Source: AP-16 sp963755055 (lineage in GTDB: Bacteria; Pseudomonadota; Alphaproteobacteria; Rhizobiales; Xanthobacteraceae). Taken from it: a DNA stretch of 64,000 nucleotides. The number at the start of each line of letters is the position of its first letter. Positions within the stretch are counted from its first letter, which is position 1. Position numbers and translations under genes: made by a program. The stretch spans positions 1-64,000 of the forward strand of contig CAVWIS010000055.1 in assembly GCA_963755055.1 (NCBI GenBank), written 5' to 3'. The notes below the pieces were generated by a model. That model was not told the origin of the DNA. It made no database searches and was given only the letters and a program-made list of their open reading frames with translations. This document shows positions 15,228-24,000 of the stretch, piece by piece.

Positions 15228-15958
15228 CAAGCAATCGAAGGGCGAGAAGCAGCCGAAGGCCGACAAGCAGGCCAAGGGCGGCAAGCCGGCCGACAAGCAG
15301 GCCAAGCCCGACAAGCAGGCAAAGTCCGGAAAGCCGGCCAAGGGCGAGGCCCGGCCCGAGGGCGAGGCGGAAGCAGGCGCGCGCGCCCAGGCGCCCGTCG
15401 CCGACGCCACGCCCTATACGCCGCGGCTGCGCATCCTGTTCGACACCGAGGTGCGCGGCAAGCTCACCGAGCAGTTCGGCTACACCAATCCGATGCAGGT
15501 GCCCGGGCTCGACAAGGTGGTGATCAACATGGGCATCGGCGAGGGCGTCGCCGACCGCAAGAAGGTCGAACTCGGCGGCGGCCGATCTCACCCTGATCGC
15601 CGGGCAGCGGGCGGTGATCACCAAGGCGCGCAAATCGATCGCCACCTTCAAGGTGCGCGAGGGCCAGGCGATCGGCTGCAAGGTGACGCTGCGCAAGGCG
15701 CGGATGTACGACTTCATCGACCGCCTGGTGAACGTTGCGCTGCCCCGGGTGCGCGACTTCCGCGGGCTCAATCCCAAGAGCTTCGACGGCCGCGGCAACT
15801 ATACGATCGGCATCAAGGAGCACATCGTGTTCCCCGAGATCGACTACGACAAGGCCGCGGAGGTCTGGGGCATGGACATCGTCGTCTGCACCACGGCGGA
15901 CAACGACGACGAGGCCAAGGCGCTGCTCGCGGCCTTCAACTTCCCGTTCCGGCAGTGA
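15220..15958 (+). CDS. rplE: 50S ribosomal protein L5 (uL5) with Lys/Gly/Pro-rich N-terminal extension (frameshifted here)
   Basis: Central-protuberance protein that binds 5S rRNA. After frame repair it has about 245 residues against the usual 180-187. The excess is an N-terminal tail of roughly 60 residues made of degenerate A-D-K-Q-A-K-x-G-K-P repeats (15226-15411), directly before the conserved start YTPRLRILFD. The core blocks FGYTNPMQVPGLDKVVINMG and REGQAIGCKVTLRKARMYDF are typical. The frame breaks near 15570-15580: removing one G from CTCGGCGGCGG restores KKVE-L-AAADLTLIAG. The tail is upstream of the break and continuous with the ATG that overlaps rplX, so it is not caused by the break. 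Confidence 0.93.
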
Positions 15959-16003
15959 GGGGGGCTCAAGCCCTTCTCAGACGCGGATAGCCAGGAGACC
16001 TAG

Positions 16004-16309
16004 ATGGCGAAGAAGAGCTCGATCGAGAAGAACAATCGCCGGCGCAAGCTCGCGAAGAAATTCCTGGGCCGGCGCACGCGGCTGAAAGAGATCACGCGCG
16101 ACAAGACCCTGCCGATGGAGGAGCGTTTCGCCGCCGCCCTCAAGCTCGCCGAGCTGCCGCGCAACTCGTCGCGCACCCGCATCCGCAACCGCTGCGAGGT
16201 GACGGGGCGGCCGCGCGCATTCTACCGCAAGCTCAAGATGAGCCGGATCGCGCTCAGGGACCTCGGGTCCAAGGGCCTGATCCCCGGCCTCGTCAAGTCG
16301 AGCTGGTGA
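16004..16309 (+). CDS. rpsN: 30S ribosomal protein S14, zinc-free type (uS14)
   Basis: Late-assembling head protein, 101 residues. This is the long form without the CxxC zinc motif: MAKKSSIEKNNRRRKLAKKF, NRCEVTGRPRAFYRKLKMSR and a GLIPGLVKSSW end. CCAGGAGACC gives a good Shine-Dalgarno before the ATG at 16004. Confidence 0.97.
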   Translation: MAKKSSIEKNNRRRKLAKKFLGRRTRLKEITRDKTLPMEERFAAALKLAELPRNSSRTRIRNRCEVTGRPRAFYRKLKMSRIALRDLGSKGLIPGLVKSSW

Positions 16310-16322
16310 GGAGGTTCGCCCG

Positions 16323-16721
16323 ATGGCGTTGAATGATCCGCTTGGCGACATGATCACGCGCATTCGCAATGCGCAGATGCGCAACAAGTCGAAGGTGTCG
16401 ACCCCCGGCTCGAAGCTGCGCGCCCACGTGCTCGACGTGCTCAAGAGCGAGGGCTATATCCGCGGCTACGCGACGGTGGAGTTCGATACCGGCCGCACCG
16501 AGTTCGAGATCGAGCTCAAATACTTCGACGGGCATCCGGTGATCCGCGAGATCGCCCGCGTGTCGAAGCCGGGCCGGCGCGTCTACGCCTCGGTCAAGGC
16601 GCTGCCGCGCATCAACAACGGCCTCGGCGTCGCCATCCTGTCGACGCCGAAGGGCGTGATGGCCGACCACCAGGCGCGCGACAACAATGTCGGCGGCGAA
16701 ATCCTGTGCACGGTGTTCTAG
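16323..16721 (+). CDS. rpsH: 30S ribosomal protein S8 (uS8)
   Basis: Primary 16S rRNA binder, 132 residues: MALNDPLGDMITRIRNAQMR, the RNA-binding core KYFDGHPVIREIARVSKPGR and the C-terminal STPKGVMADHQARDNNVGGE. In E. coli S8 represses the spc operon at the L5 site; the corresponding region here was not evaluated. GAGGAGGTTCGCCCG precedes the ATG. Confidence 0.97.
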   Translation: MALNDPLGDMITRIRNAQMRNKSKVSTPGSKLRAHVLDVLKSEGYIRGYATVEFDTGRTEFEIELKYFDGHPVIREIARVSKPGRRVYASVKALPRINNGLGVAILSTPKGVMADHQARDNNVGGEILCTVF

Positions 16722-16740
16722 GCCGGCCGGAGAAGGAACC

Positions 16741-17275
16741 ATGTCTCGCATCGGAAAGAAACCAGTGCCGCTTCCGTCCGGCGTGTCGGCGAGCGTCGAG
16801 GGCCAGACCGTCAAGGTGAAGGGGCCGAAGGGGGCCCTGCAGGTGGTGCTGCCCGACGACGTCGCCGTCAAGATGGAGACCGGCACGCTCAAGATCGATC
16901 CGCGCGCCGAGACGATCCGGGCGCGCGCCATGTGGGGATTGTCGCGCTCGCTGGTGTTCAACCTGGTCGCCGGCGTCACCAAAGGCTTCGAGAAGAAGCT
17001 GGATATCACCGGCGTCGGCTATCGCGCCGCGGTGACGGGCAAGAACCTGCAGCTTCTGCTCGGCTACAGCCACGAGGTCGCCTACCCGATCCCCGACGGC
17101 ATCACCATCACGACGCCGCGGCCGACCGAGATCATCATTGCCGGCATCGACAAGCAGAAGGTCGGCCAGGTCGCGGCCGAGATCCGCGGCTACCGGCCGC
17201 CCCGAGCCCTACAAGGGCAAGGGCGTCAGGTATTCCGGCGAGTACATCTTCCGCAAGGAAGGCAAGAAGAAGTGA
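16741..17275 (+). CDS. rplF: 50S ribosomal protein L6 (uL6) (frameshifted here)
   Basis: Large-subunit protein near the sarcin-ricin loop, 177 residues after repair. MSRIGKKPVPLPSGVSASVEG starts it and the two-fold repeated domains are visible (TVKVKGPKGALQV; TGVGYRAAVTGKNLQLLLGYSHEV-like). The frame breaks near 17199-17204 in CCGCCCCGAG: dropping one C gives RPPEPYKGKGVRYSGEY and the normal end FRKEGKKK with TGA at 17273. Confidence 0.96.
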
Positions 17276-17287
17276 GGACGGCGGGCC

Positions 17288-17650
17288 ATGGGAAAATATC
17301 TTAGCACGGTCGAGCGGCGCAGGGCGCGCGTGCGCCGCGCCGTGAAGGCCGCGGCGGGGAGCCGGCTGCGGCTCTCGGTGCACCGCTCGTCGAAGCACAT
17401 CTATGCCCAGGTGATCGACGACGTGAAGGGCGAGACGCTGGCTGCCGCCTCGTCGCTGGAGAAGGCGATGCGGGAGAGCCTGAAGACCGGCGCCGACGTC
17501 GCGGCCGCCAAGGCGGTGGGCAAGCTGGTCGCCGAGCGCGCCGTCGCCAAGGGCGTCAAGGACGTGGTGTTCGATCGCGGCCGCTTCCTGTTCCACGGCC
17601 GCGTCAAGGCGCTGGCCGACGCCGCCCGCGAGGGCGGATTGAGCTTCTAG
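17288..17650 (+). CDS. rplR: 50S ribosomal protein L18 (uL18)
   Basis: 5S rRNA-binding protein, 120 residues: RRRARVRRAVKAAAGSRLRL, SVHRSSKHIYAQVIDD, the VGKLVAERAVAKGVKDVVFD segment, and FDRGRFLFHGRVKALADAAREGGL at the end. The start is 12 bp after rplF. Confidence 0.97.
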   Translation: MGKYLSTVERRRARVRRAVKAAAGSRLRLSVHRSSKHIYAQVIDDVKGETLAAASSLEKAMRESLKTGADVAAAKAVGKLVAERAVAKGVKDVVFDRGRFLFHGRVKALADAAREGGLSF

Positions 17651-17695
17651 AGCACATCCCGATCAGTTCTGATCGGGATGTGCTCCGAACTTTTT
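17651..17695 (+). repeat. Perfect palindrome plus T5 in the rplR-rpsE spacer
   Basis: AGCACATCCCGATCAG and its complement enclose two bases (17651-17684), followed after six bases by TTTTT (17691-17695). Structurally it is terminator-like, yet it lies in the middle of the spc operon directly after the rplR stop. It may act as a partial terminator or RNA stabiliser, or be a mobile palindrome. Confidence 0.65.
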
Positions 17696-17700
17696 GAGTG

Positions 17701-17749
17701 GCGCATGTTCTTGTCGGCGAACCGGTATCCACTTCGCCGGAACATGCGC
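17701..17749. repeat. GCGCATGTTC...GAACATGCGC palindrome in the rplR-rpsE spacer
   Basis: A 49-bp interrupted palindrome: GCGCATGTTC-N-GGCGAA ... TTCGCCGGAACATGCGC, with the centre ACCGGTATCCAC. It is related to the element at 14468-14518 and to a degenerate copy near 21715-21770. Elements with this sequence style are common in Bradyrhizobium-type genomes (general knowledge, not searched). Confidence 0.7.
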
Positions 17750-17782
17750 TGAGAACGCAACGGATCGAGATCGGAACGACAC

Positions 17783-18330
17783 ATGGCACGTGAACGCGAG
17801 CGGGAAGAGCGCGACAGCGAGTTCGTTGACAAGCTCGTGCACATCAACCGGGTCGCCAAGGTGGTGAAGGGCGGCCGGCGGTTCGGCTTCGCGGCCCTGG
17901 TCGTGGTCGGTGACCAGAAGGGCCGGGTCGGCTTCGGTCACGGCAAGGCGCGCGAGGTGCCGGAGGCGATCCGCAAGGCGACCGACGCGGCCAAGCGCGG
18001 TCTCATCCGGGTGCCGCTGCGCGAAGGCCGCACCCTGCACCACGACGTGCTCGGCCATCACGGCGCCGGCAAGGTGTTTTTGCGCGCGGCGCCTCCCGGG
18101 ACCGGGATCATCGCCGGCGGCCCGATGCGCGCGGTGTTCGAGACGCTCGGCATGCAGGACGTGGTGGCGAAGTCGATCGGGTCGTCCAATCCCTACAACA
18201 TGGTGCGGGCGACCTTCGATGCGCTGAGCCACCAGGAATTCCCCGCTCGGTCGCGGCGCGGCGCAACCTGAAGGTCTCCGCGCTGCAGGCGCGCCGCCGC
18301 GAGGGCGACGGCGAGCCGGCTTCCGAGTAG
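17783..18330 (+). CDS. rpsE: 30S ribosomal protein S5 (uS5) (frameshifted here)
   Basis: Ribosomal accuracy protein at the mRNA entry, about 182 residues after repair. The S5 motif VHINRVAKVVKGGRRFGFAA-like and the GVVGDQKGRVGFGHGKAREV-like loop are present, as is RAAPPGTGIIAGGPMRAVFE. The frame is lost near 18235-18245 (GAATTCCCCGCTCGG). Relatives read Q-D/E-S-P-R-S-V-A-A-R-R-N here, and SVAARRNLKVSALQARRREGD resumes one base out of phase (net -1 or +2). The end is TAG 18328. Confidence 0.95.
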
Positions 18331-18340
18331 CGAGGGTTCC

Positions 18341-18547
18341 ATGACGAGCGCAAAGACCATCCGGATCCAGCAGACCGGCAGCCCGATCCGCCGCAGCCTC
18401 GACCAGCGGCAGACCCTGATCGGGCTCCGCCTCAACAAGATCGGCCGCGTCGCCGATCTGCCCGACACCCCGTCGACCCGCGGCATGATCTACAAGGTCA
18501 GGCACCTGGTCCGCGTCATCGACGGCGCCGAAGGAGATCACCGATGA
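18341..18547 (+). CDS. rpmD: 50S ribosomal protein L30 (uL30)
   Basis: Small ferredoxin-like-fold protein, 68 residues: KTIRIQQTGSPIRRSLDQRQ, TLIGLRLNKIGRVADLPDTP, TRGMIYKVRHLVRV. It starts 10 bp after rpsE and overlaps rplO by ATGA. Confidence 0.96.
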   Translation: MTSAKTIRIQQTGSPIRRSLDQRQTLIGLRLNKIGRVADLPDTPSTRGMIYKVRHLVRVIDGAEGDHR

Positions 18548-19029
18548 AGCTCAGCGACCTTCGCGACAAGCCGGGCTCGCGCAAGGCCGGCCGGCGGCTC
18601 GGCCGCGGCATCGGCTCCGGCAAGGGAAAAACCGCCGGCCGCGGCGTCAAGGGCCAGAAGGCGCGCTCCGGCGTCGCCATCAAGGGCTTCGAGGGCGGCC
18701 AGATGCCGTTGCACCGGCGCCTGCCCAAGCGCGGGTTCGTCAACATTTTCCGCAAGAAATACAACGAGATCAATCTCGGCTCGGTGCAGCAGGCGATCGA
18801 CGCCGGCAAGCTCGACCCGGCGGCCCCGGTCGACGTCGCCGTACTGGTCAAGTCGGGCCTGCTGCGGCGGCCGAAGGACGGGGTACGGCTGCTGGGTACC
18901 GGCGAGATCACCGCCAAGGTCGCCTTCACGGTCGCCGGCGCCTCGAAGCCGGCCGTGGCGGCGGTGGAGAAGGCCGGCGGCTCGGTGACCATCCTCGAGC
19001 CCAAAGAGACGGGCGAAAAAGCCGCCTGA
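18544..19029 (+). CDS. rplO: 50S ribosomal protein L15 (uL15)
   Basis: Late-assembly protein, 161 residues: MKLSDLRDKPGSRKAGRRLG, GRGIGSGKGKTAGRGVKGQK and the FEGGQMPLHRRLPKRGFVN block. The C-terminal domain has FTVAGASKPAVAAVEKAGGS. It is followed by secY after 54 bp, the usual spc-operon order. Confidence 0.97.
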   Translation: MKLSDLRDKPGSRKAGRRLGRGIGSGKGKTAGRGVKGQKARSGVAIKGFEGGQMPLHRRLPKRGFVNIFRKKYNEINLGSVQQAIDAGKLDPAAPVDVAVLVKSGLLRRPKDGVRLLGTGEITAKVAFTVAGASKPAVAAVEKAGGSVTILEPKETGEKAA

Positions 19030-19083
19030 TCCCCATATAGGACCGCAAGGGTTCGGTGGGCGCGGCAACGGGAGCCTGGGCGC

Positions 19084-20416
19084 ATGGCCTCAGCAGCAGA
19101 GCAACTGGCAGCCAATCTCAACTTTTCCGCGCTGGCGAAGGCGGAAGAGCTCAAGAAGCGCATCTGGTTCACGCTGGGCGCGCTGCTGGTCTACCGCTTC
19201 GGCACCTACATCCCGCTGCCCGGCATCGATCCGGCCGCCTGGGAGCAGATCTTCCAGACCCAGGCCGGCGGCTTCCTCGGCATGTTCAACATGTTCTCCG
19301 GCGGCGGCATCCACCGGATGGCGATTTTCGCCCTGAACATCATGCCGTACATCTCCGCCTCCATCATCATCCAGCTGATGACCTCGGTCTCCACGACCTT
19401 GGAGCAGCTGAAGAAGGAAGGCGAGCAGGGCCGCAAGACGATCAACCAGTACACCCGCTACCTGACCGTGGTGCTCGCCGCCTTCCAGTCCTACGGCATC
19501 GCCATCGGGCTGGAGAGCGCCGGCAACGCGGTGGCGGATCCCGGCTGGTTCTTCCGCATCTCGACGGTGATCACGCTGAGCGGCGGGACCATGTTCCTGA
19601 TGTGGCTCGGCGAGCAGATCACCTCGCGCGGCATCGGCAATGGCATCTCGCTGATCATCCTGTCGGGCATCGTGGCGCAATTGCCCTCGGCGATCGCCGG
19701 CACGCTGGAGATGGGCCGCACCGGGGCGCTGTCGACCGGCGTCATCCTCGCGGTGATCGTCATGGCGGTGGCGGTGATCGCCTTCATCGTGTTCATGGAG
19801 CGCGCGCAGCGCCGCCTGCTCATCCAGTATCCCAAGCGCCAGGTCGGCAACCAGATGTTCGAGGGGCAGTCCTCGCACCTGCCGCTCAAGCTCAACACCT
19901 CGGGCGTGATCCCGCCGATCTTCGCCTCCTCGCTGCTGCTGCTGCCGACCACCGCGGCGGGGTTCAATTCCGGCGCAGGGGCCGGAATGGTTCATCTGGG
20001 TGACCACCCAGCTCGGCCACGGCCGGCCGCTGTTCCTCATCCTCTACCTGGCGCTGATCGTGTTCTTCGCCTTCTTCTACACGGCGATCGTGTTCAACCC
20101 GACCGAGACCGCCGAGAACCTGAAGAAGCACGGCGGCTTCATTCCCGGCATCCGGCCTGGCGAACGCACCGCCGAATACATAGATTACGTGCTCTCCCGC
20201 ATCACCGTGGTCGGCGCCATCTATCTGGCGATCGTCTGCCTGCTGCCGGAGATTTTGATCAGCCAGATGGCGGTGCCGTTCTATTTCGGCGGCACCTCGC
20301 TCTTGATCGTGGTGAGCGTCACCATGGATACGGTGTCGCAGATCCAGGGCTACCTGCTGGCCCATCAGTACGAGGGGCTGATCAAGCGCTCGAAGCTCAG
20401 GGGTCGGCGGCGATGA
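19084..20416 (+). CDS. secY: Protein translocase subunit SecY (frameshifted here)
   Basis: Ten-helix channel subunit of the Sec translocon, about 443 residues after repair. FGTYIPLPGID and the plug region with FNMFSGGGIHRMAIFALNIMP-like sequence are present. Helices 3-6 follow, then QSSHLPLKLNTSGVIPPIFA. The frame breaks near 19970-19982: dropping one G gives AGFNS-A/G-QGPEWFIWV and then GFIPGIRPGERTAEYIDYVLSRITVVG. The C-terminal loop GLIKRSKLRGRRR is intact. The stop overlaps the adk ATG (ATGA). Confidence 0.96.
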
Positions 20417-21019
20417 GGCTCGATTCTGCTCGGGCCTCCGGGAGCCGGAAAGGGCACCCAGGCGCAAGCGTCTCGTCGAGCGGCACGGCATCGTCCAGCT
20501 GTCGACCGGGGACATGCTGCGCGCCGCCGTCCGGGCCGGCACCCCGGTCGGGCTCGAGGCCAAGGGTTTCATGGATCGCGGCGCGCTGGTGCCCGACGGG
20601 GTGGTGGTCGGCATCGTCGCCGACCGGATCGGCGAGCCCGACGCCCGCAGCGGCTTCGTGCTCGACGGGTTTCCCCGTACCGTGCCGCAGGCCGAGGCGC
20701 TCGACCACATGCTCGGCGCGCGCAAGGTCTCGACCTCGACGCGGTCGTCGAGCTCAGGGTGGACGAGAGCCGGATGCTCGACCGCATCGAGCGGCGGATC
20801 GCCGAGATGAAGGCCCGGGGCGAGGCGCTGCGCGCCGACGACAACGCGGAGACGCTGAGGCAGCGGCTCCACACCTATAACGAGCAGACGGCGCCACTCA
20901 TAGACTATTACGCGAAAACGGGCTCGCTGCGGACGGTCGACGGCATGGCGCCGATCGCCGAGGTGAGCCAGGCGATCGAGGCGGCGCTGGCGCCCGAAAT
21001 AGCTGCGCCGAGAGGTTGA
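20413..21019 (+). CDS. adk: Adenylate kinase, short form (three frameshifts here)
   Basis: ATP + AMP to 2 ADP phosphotransferase, about 200 residues after repair. The pieces read ILLGPPGAGKGTQA (P-loop), RLVERHGIVQLSTGDMLRAA, FVLDGFPRTVPQAEAL and VELRVDESRMLDRIERRIAE. There is no long LID insertion with a zinc motif: the short alphaproteobacterial type. Breaks lie near 20422 (one extra G in CTCGATTCTG), near 20467 (one extra base in GCGCAAGCG) and near 20728-20735 (net -1 or +2). The density of breaks points to sequence error rather than decay. The gene is coupled to secY and lies before rpsM, the usual place. Confidence 0.92.
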
Positions 21020-21283
21020 CGAAAGCATAGGGAATCCAGTAAGACCCCGGCATCCGTTTGGCGACAGCTTGCAGACGATGCCGGGTCCCCCGAAGGAGGA
21101 GCGGCGTCGTCGTTGCGTCGTGTTCCCTCGGTGCCGGGATTTTCCGTCCGCGATGGTCGCGCGACCGTTGGGGAAGGGAACCGGGATGCTCGGCAGGATC
21201 GCCTCGGCGGGGCACCCCCTTCGAGGCAATCCCGTCAGGGAAGATCTTCCGGCCGATCGCGGCCGGCAACAGGAGTGAGGGTC

Positions 21284-21652
<369 letters not shown>

Positions 21653-21699
21653 GAAGGCCGGCGCGTTTTCCGGCAGAACGGGCACCGGTTCGTGGCCCG

Positions 21700-21776
21700 G
21701 GGACGCGTCAAGGGCATGTTTCGGCAAAATGGCGTCGGTTTGCCGACCAGGACATGCGCCAGTCAACAATTTTGGG
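21700..21776. repeat. Degenerate palindromic element in the rpsM-rpsK spacer
   Basis: GGCATGTTTCGGCAAAATGG facing TTTGCCGACCAGGACATGCGCC gives an imperfect palindrome whose outer arms (GGCATGT / ACATGCGCC) match the elements at 14468 and 17701. The whole spacer (21653-21869) holds no gene. Confidence 0.5.
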
Positions 21777-21869
21777 GCACGTCTGATCGAGCGCGATCGG
21801 GGCGGGCTCTAGGCACCAACGGGATTTGACGGCGCCGGGCGCACCGGAAGAGCCGCGAAAGGGTCGAAC

Positions 21870-22259
21870 ATGGGCAAGGAAGCCACACGCGTCCGCCGCC
21901 GCGAGCGCAAGAACATCGCATCGGGCGTCGCCCATGTGAACGCGTCGTTCAACAATACGATGATCACCATCACCGACGCCCAGGGCAACACCATCGCGTG
22001 GTCCTCCTCCGGCACCAAGGGTTTCAAGGGCTCGCGCAAGTCGACCCCGTTCGCCGCGCAGGTCGCGGCCGAGGACGCGGCGCAGAAGGCCATGGAGCAC
22101 GGCATGCGCACCCTCGAGGTGGAGGTCGCGGGGCCGGGCTCGGGGCGCGAATCGGCGCTCAGGGCATTGCAGGCCGCGGGCTTCACCATTACGTCCATCC
22201 GCGACGTGACCCCGATACCGCACAACGGCTGCCGGCCGCGCAAGCGTCGGCGCGTTTGA
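21870..22259 (+). CDS. rpsK: 30S ribosomal protein S11 (uS11)
   Basis: Platform protein near the Shine-Dalgarno helix, 129 residues: GVAHVNASFNNTMITITDAQ, WSSSGTKGFKGSRKSTPFAA, and VEVAGPGSGRESALRALQAAGFTIT. The tail TPIPHNGCRPRKRRRV is conserved and includes the Asn-Gly that is isomerised in E. coli. Confidence 0.97.
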   Translation: MGKEATRVRRRERKNIASGVAHVNASFNNTMITITDAQGNTIAWSSSGTKGFKGSRKSTPFAAQVAAEDAAQKAMEHGMRTLEVEVAGPGSGRESALRALQAAGFTITSIRDVTPIPHNGCRPRKRRRV

Positions 22260-22358
22260 CTTGTCTCATCCGGCGGGCGCCAAGCCGTCCGCCGCCGCCG
22301 ATCTATGTCCCACGGGGCGGAGTGGGGTGCGCGGACTTACTCCGCGCCGCTCAACGCG

Positions 22359-23388
22359 ATGGGTGAAGATGTGATCCAGAAGAACTGGCAGGAACTGATC
22401 AGACCCGACAAGCTGCAGGTTGCCGTCGGCAGCGATCCCAAGCGCGCCGCGACGGTGGTCGCCGAGCCGCTCGAGCGCGGCTTCGGCCTGACGCTGGGCA
22501 ACGCGCTGCGCCGCATTCTGCTCTCCTCGCTGCAGGGCGCCGCCGTCCAGTCGGTGCATATCGACGGCGTGCTGCACGAATTCTCCTCGATTCCGGGCGT
22601 CCGCGAGGACGTCACCGACATCGTGCTCAACATCAAGGACATCGCCATCAAGATGCAGGGCGACGGTCCCAAGCGCATGGTGGTGAAGAAGCAGGGACCC
22701 GGCCAGGTCGACCGCCGGCGACATCCAGACCGTCGGCGACATCGTGGTGCTCAATCCGGACCTCGTGCTGTGCACCCTCGACGAGGGTGCCGAGATCCGC
22801 ATGGAGTTCACCGTCAATACCGGCAAGGGCTACGTGCCGTCCGAGCGCAACCGCCCGGAGGATGCGCCGATCGGCCTGATCCCGGTCGACAGCCTGTACT
22901 CGCCGGTGCGCAAGGTCTCCTACAAGGTGGAGAACACCCGCGAGGGCCAGATCCTCGACTACGACAAGCTGACACTGTCGATCGAGACCGACGGCTCGGT
23001 GACGCCCGAGGATTCGCTCGCCTATGCGGCGCGCATCCTGCAGGACCAGCTCAACGTCTTCGTCAACTTCGAGGAGCCGCGCAAGGAGGTCGCCGCCGAG
23101 GCGATCACCGAGATCCCGTTCAACCCGGCATTCCTCAAGAAGGTCGACGAGCTCGAGCTCTCGGTGCGCTCGGCCAACTGCCTGAAGAACGACAACATCG
23201 TCTATATCGGCGATCTGGTGCAGAAGACCGAGGCCGAGATGCTGCGCACGCCGAACTTCGGCCGCAAGTCGCTCAACGAGATCAAGGAGGTGCTCGCCCA
23301 GATGGGGCTGCATCTCGGCATGGAGGTCCCGGGCTGGCCGCCGGAGAACATCGACGAGCTGGCCAAGCGCTTCGAGGATCATTACTGA
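22359..23388 (+). CDS. rpoA: DNA-directed RNA polymerase subunit alpha (frameshifted here)
   Basis: Assembly platform and activator target of RNA polymerase, about 342 residues after repair. The N-terminal domain shows QKNWQELIRPDKLQV, GFGLTLGNALRRILLSSLQG and SIPGVREDVTDIVLNIKD. The C-terminal domain shows ELELSVRSANCLKNDNIVYI and TPNFGRKSLNEIKEVLAQMG. The frame breaks near 22707-22712: removing the C from CAGGTCGACCGCC gives GPGQVTAGDIQTVGDI, the expected wording. Start could be ATG 22359 or GTG 22371 (VIQKNWQEL). Confidence 0.96.
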
Positions 23389-23431
23389 TCTTCGGTGTCA
23401 CCGCCCGTGATCTGAAAAACAGGAGTCCGCG

Positions 23432-23851
23432 ATGCGGCACGGCAAGGTCTATCGCAAGCTCAACCGCACCGCGGAGCATCGCCGCGCCATGTTCGCCAAC
23501 ATGGCGGCGGCGCTGATCAAGCACGAGCAGATCGTCACCACGCTGCCCAAGGCCAAGGACCTGCGTCCGATCGTCGAGAAGCTGATCACGCTGGGCAAGA
23601 AAGGCGGACTTTCCGCCCGCCGCCAGGCGATCGCCGAGATCAAGGACGTCGTCATGGTGCGAAAGCTGTTCGACGTGCTGGCGCCCCGCTACAAGGAGCG
23701 CAACGGCGGCTACTGCCGGGTGCTCAAGGCCGGCTTCCGCTACGGCGACTCGGCGCCGCGCGCGGTGATCGAGTTCGTCGACCGCGACGTCGACGCCAAG
23801 GGCCTCGATTCCGGCCCGACGCCCGAGCAGCGGAGCGAGGCGGCCGCCTGA
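23432..23851 (+). CDS. rplQ: 50S ribosomal protein L17 (bL17)
   Basis: Tunnel-exit protein, 139 residues: MRHGKVYRKLNRTAEHRRAM, EQIVTTLPKAKDLRPIVEKL and GYCRVLKAGFRYGDSAPRAV. AACAGGAGTCCGCG gives the Shine-Dalgarno. Last gene of the alpha operon; a strong terminator follows 40 bp later. Confidence 0.97.
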   Translation: MRHGKVYRKLNRTAEHRRAMFANMAAALIKHEQIVTTLPKAKDLRPIVEKLITLGKKGGLSARRQAIAEIKDVVMVRKLFDVLAPRYKERNGGYCRVLKAGFRYGDSAPRAVIEFVDRDVDAKGLDSGPTPEQRSEAAA

Positions 23852-23891
23852 CGACGCTTTTTGCGCGCGATTGAATGATTGAATGATTCGA

Positions 23892-23915
23892 GGGCGGCTT
23901 CGGCCGCCCTTTTTT
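23892..23915 (+). terminator. Intrinsic terminator of the rplQ operon
   Basis: Perfect stem GGGCGGC / GCCGCCC with a TTCG tetraloop followed by TTTTTT. It closes the ribosomal superoperon. Confidence 0.92.
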
Positions 23916-24000
23916 GTAGGATGGGTTGAGCGTCAGCGAAACCCATCAAGTGCTTCGCCGTGTCATGATGGGTTTCGCGAAAACGCTCAACCCATCCTAC
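23916..24000. repeat. Dispersed palindromic repeat A, copy 1
   Basis: Imperfect 85-bp inverted repeat with ends GTAGGATGGGTTGAGCG and CGCTCAACCCATCCTAC and inner arms GCGAAACCCATCA / TGATGGGTTTCGC. Copies 2 and 3 are at 37495 and 51833. The right end supplies the stop codon (TAG on the minus strand) of the neighbouring M81 gene. Confidence 0.9.

Noticed and set aside
21113..21283. N-terminal extension of S13 from the ATG at 21113
   Set aside because: The extra 57 residues match nothing in the uS13 family, and AGGAG sits directly before the GTG at 21284.
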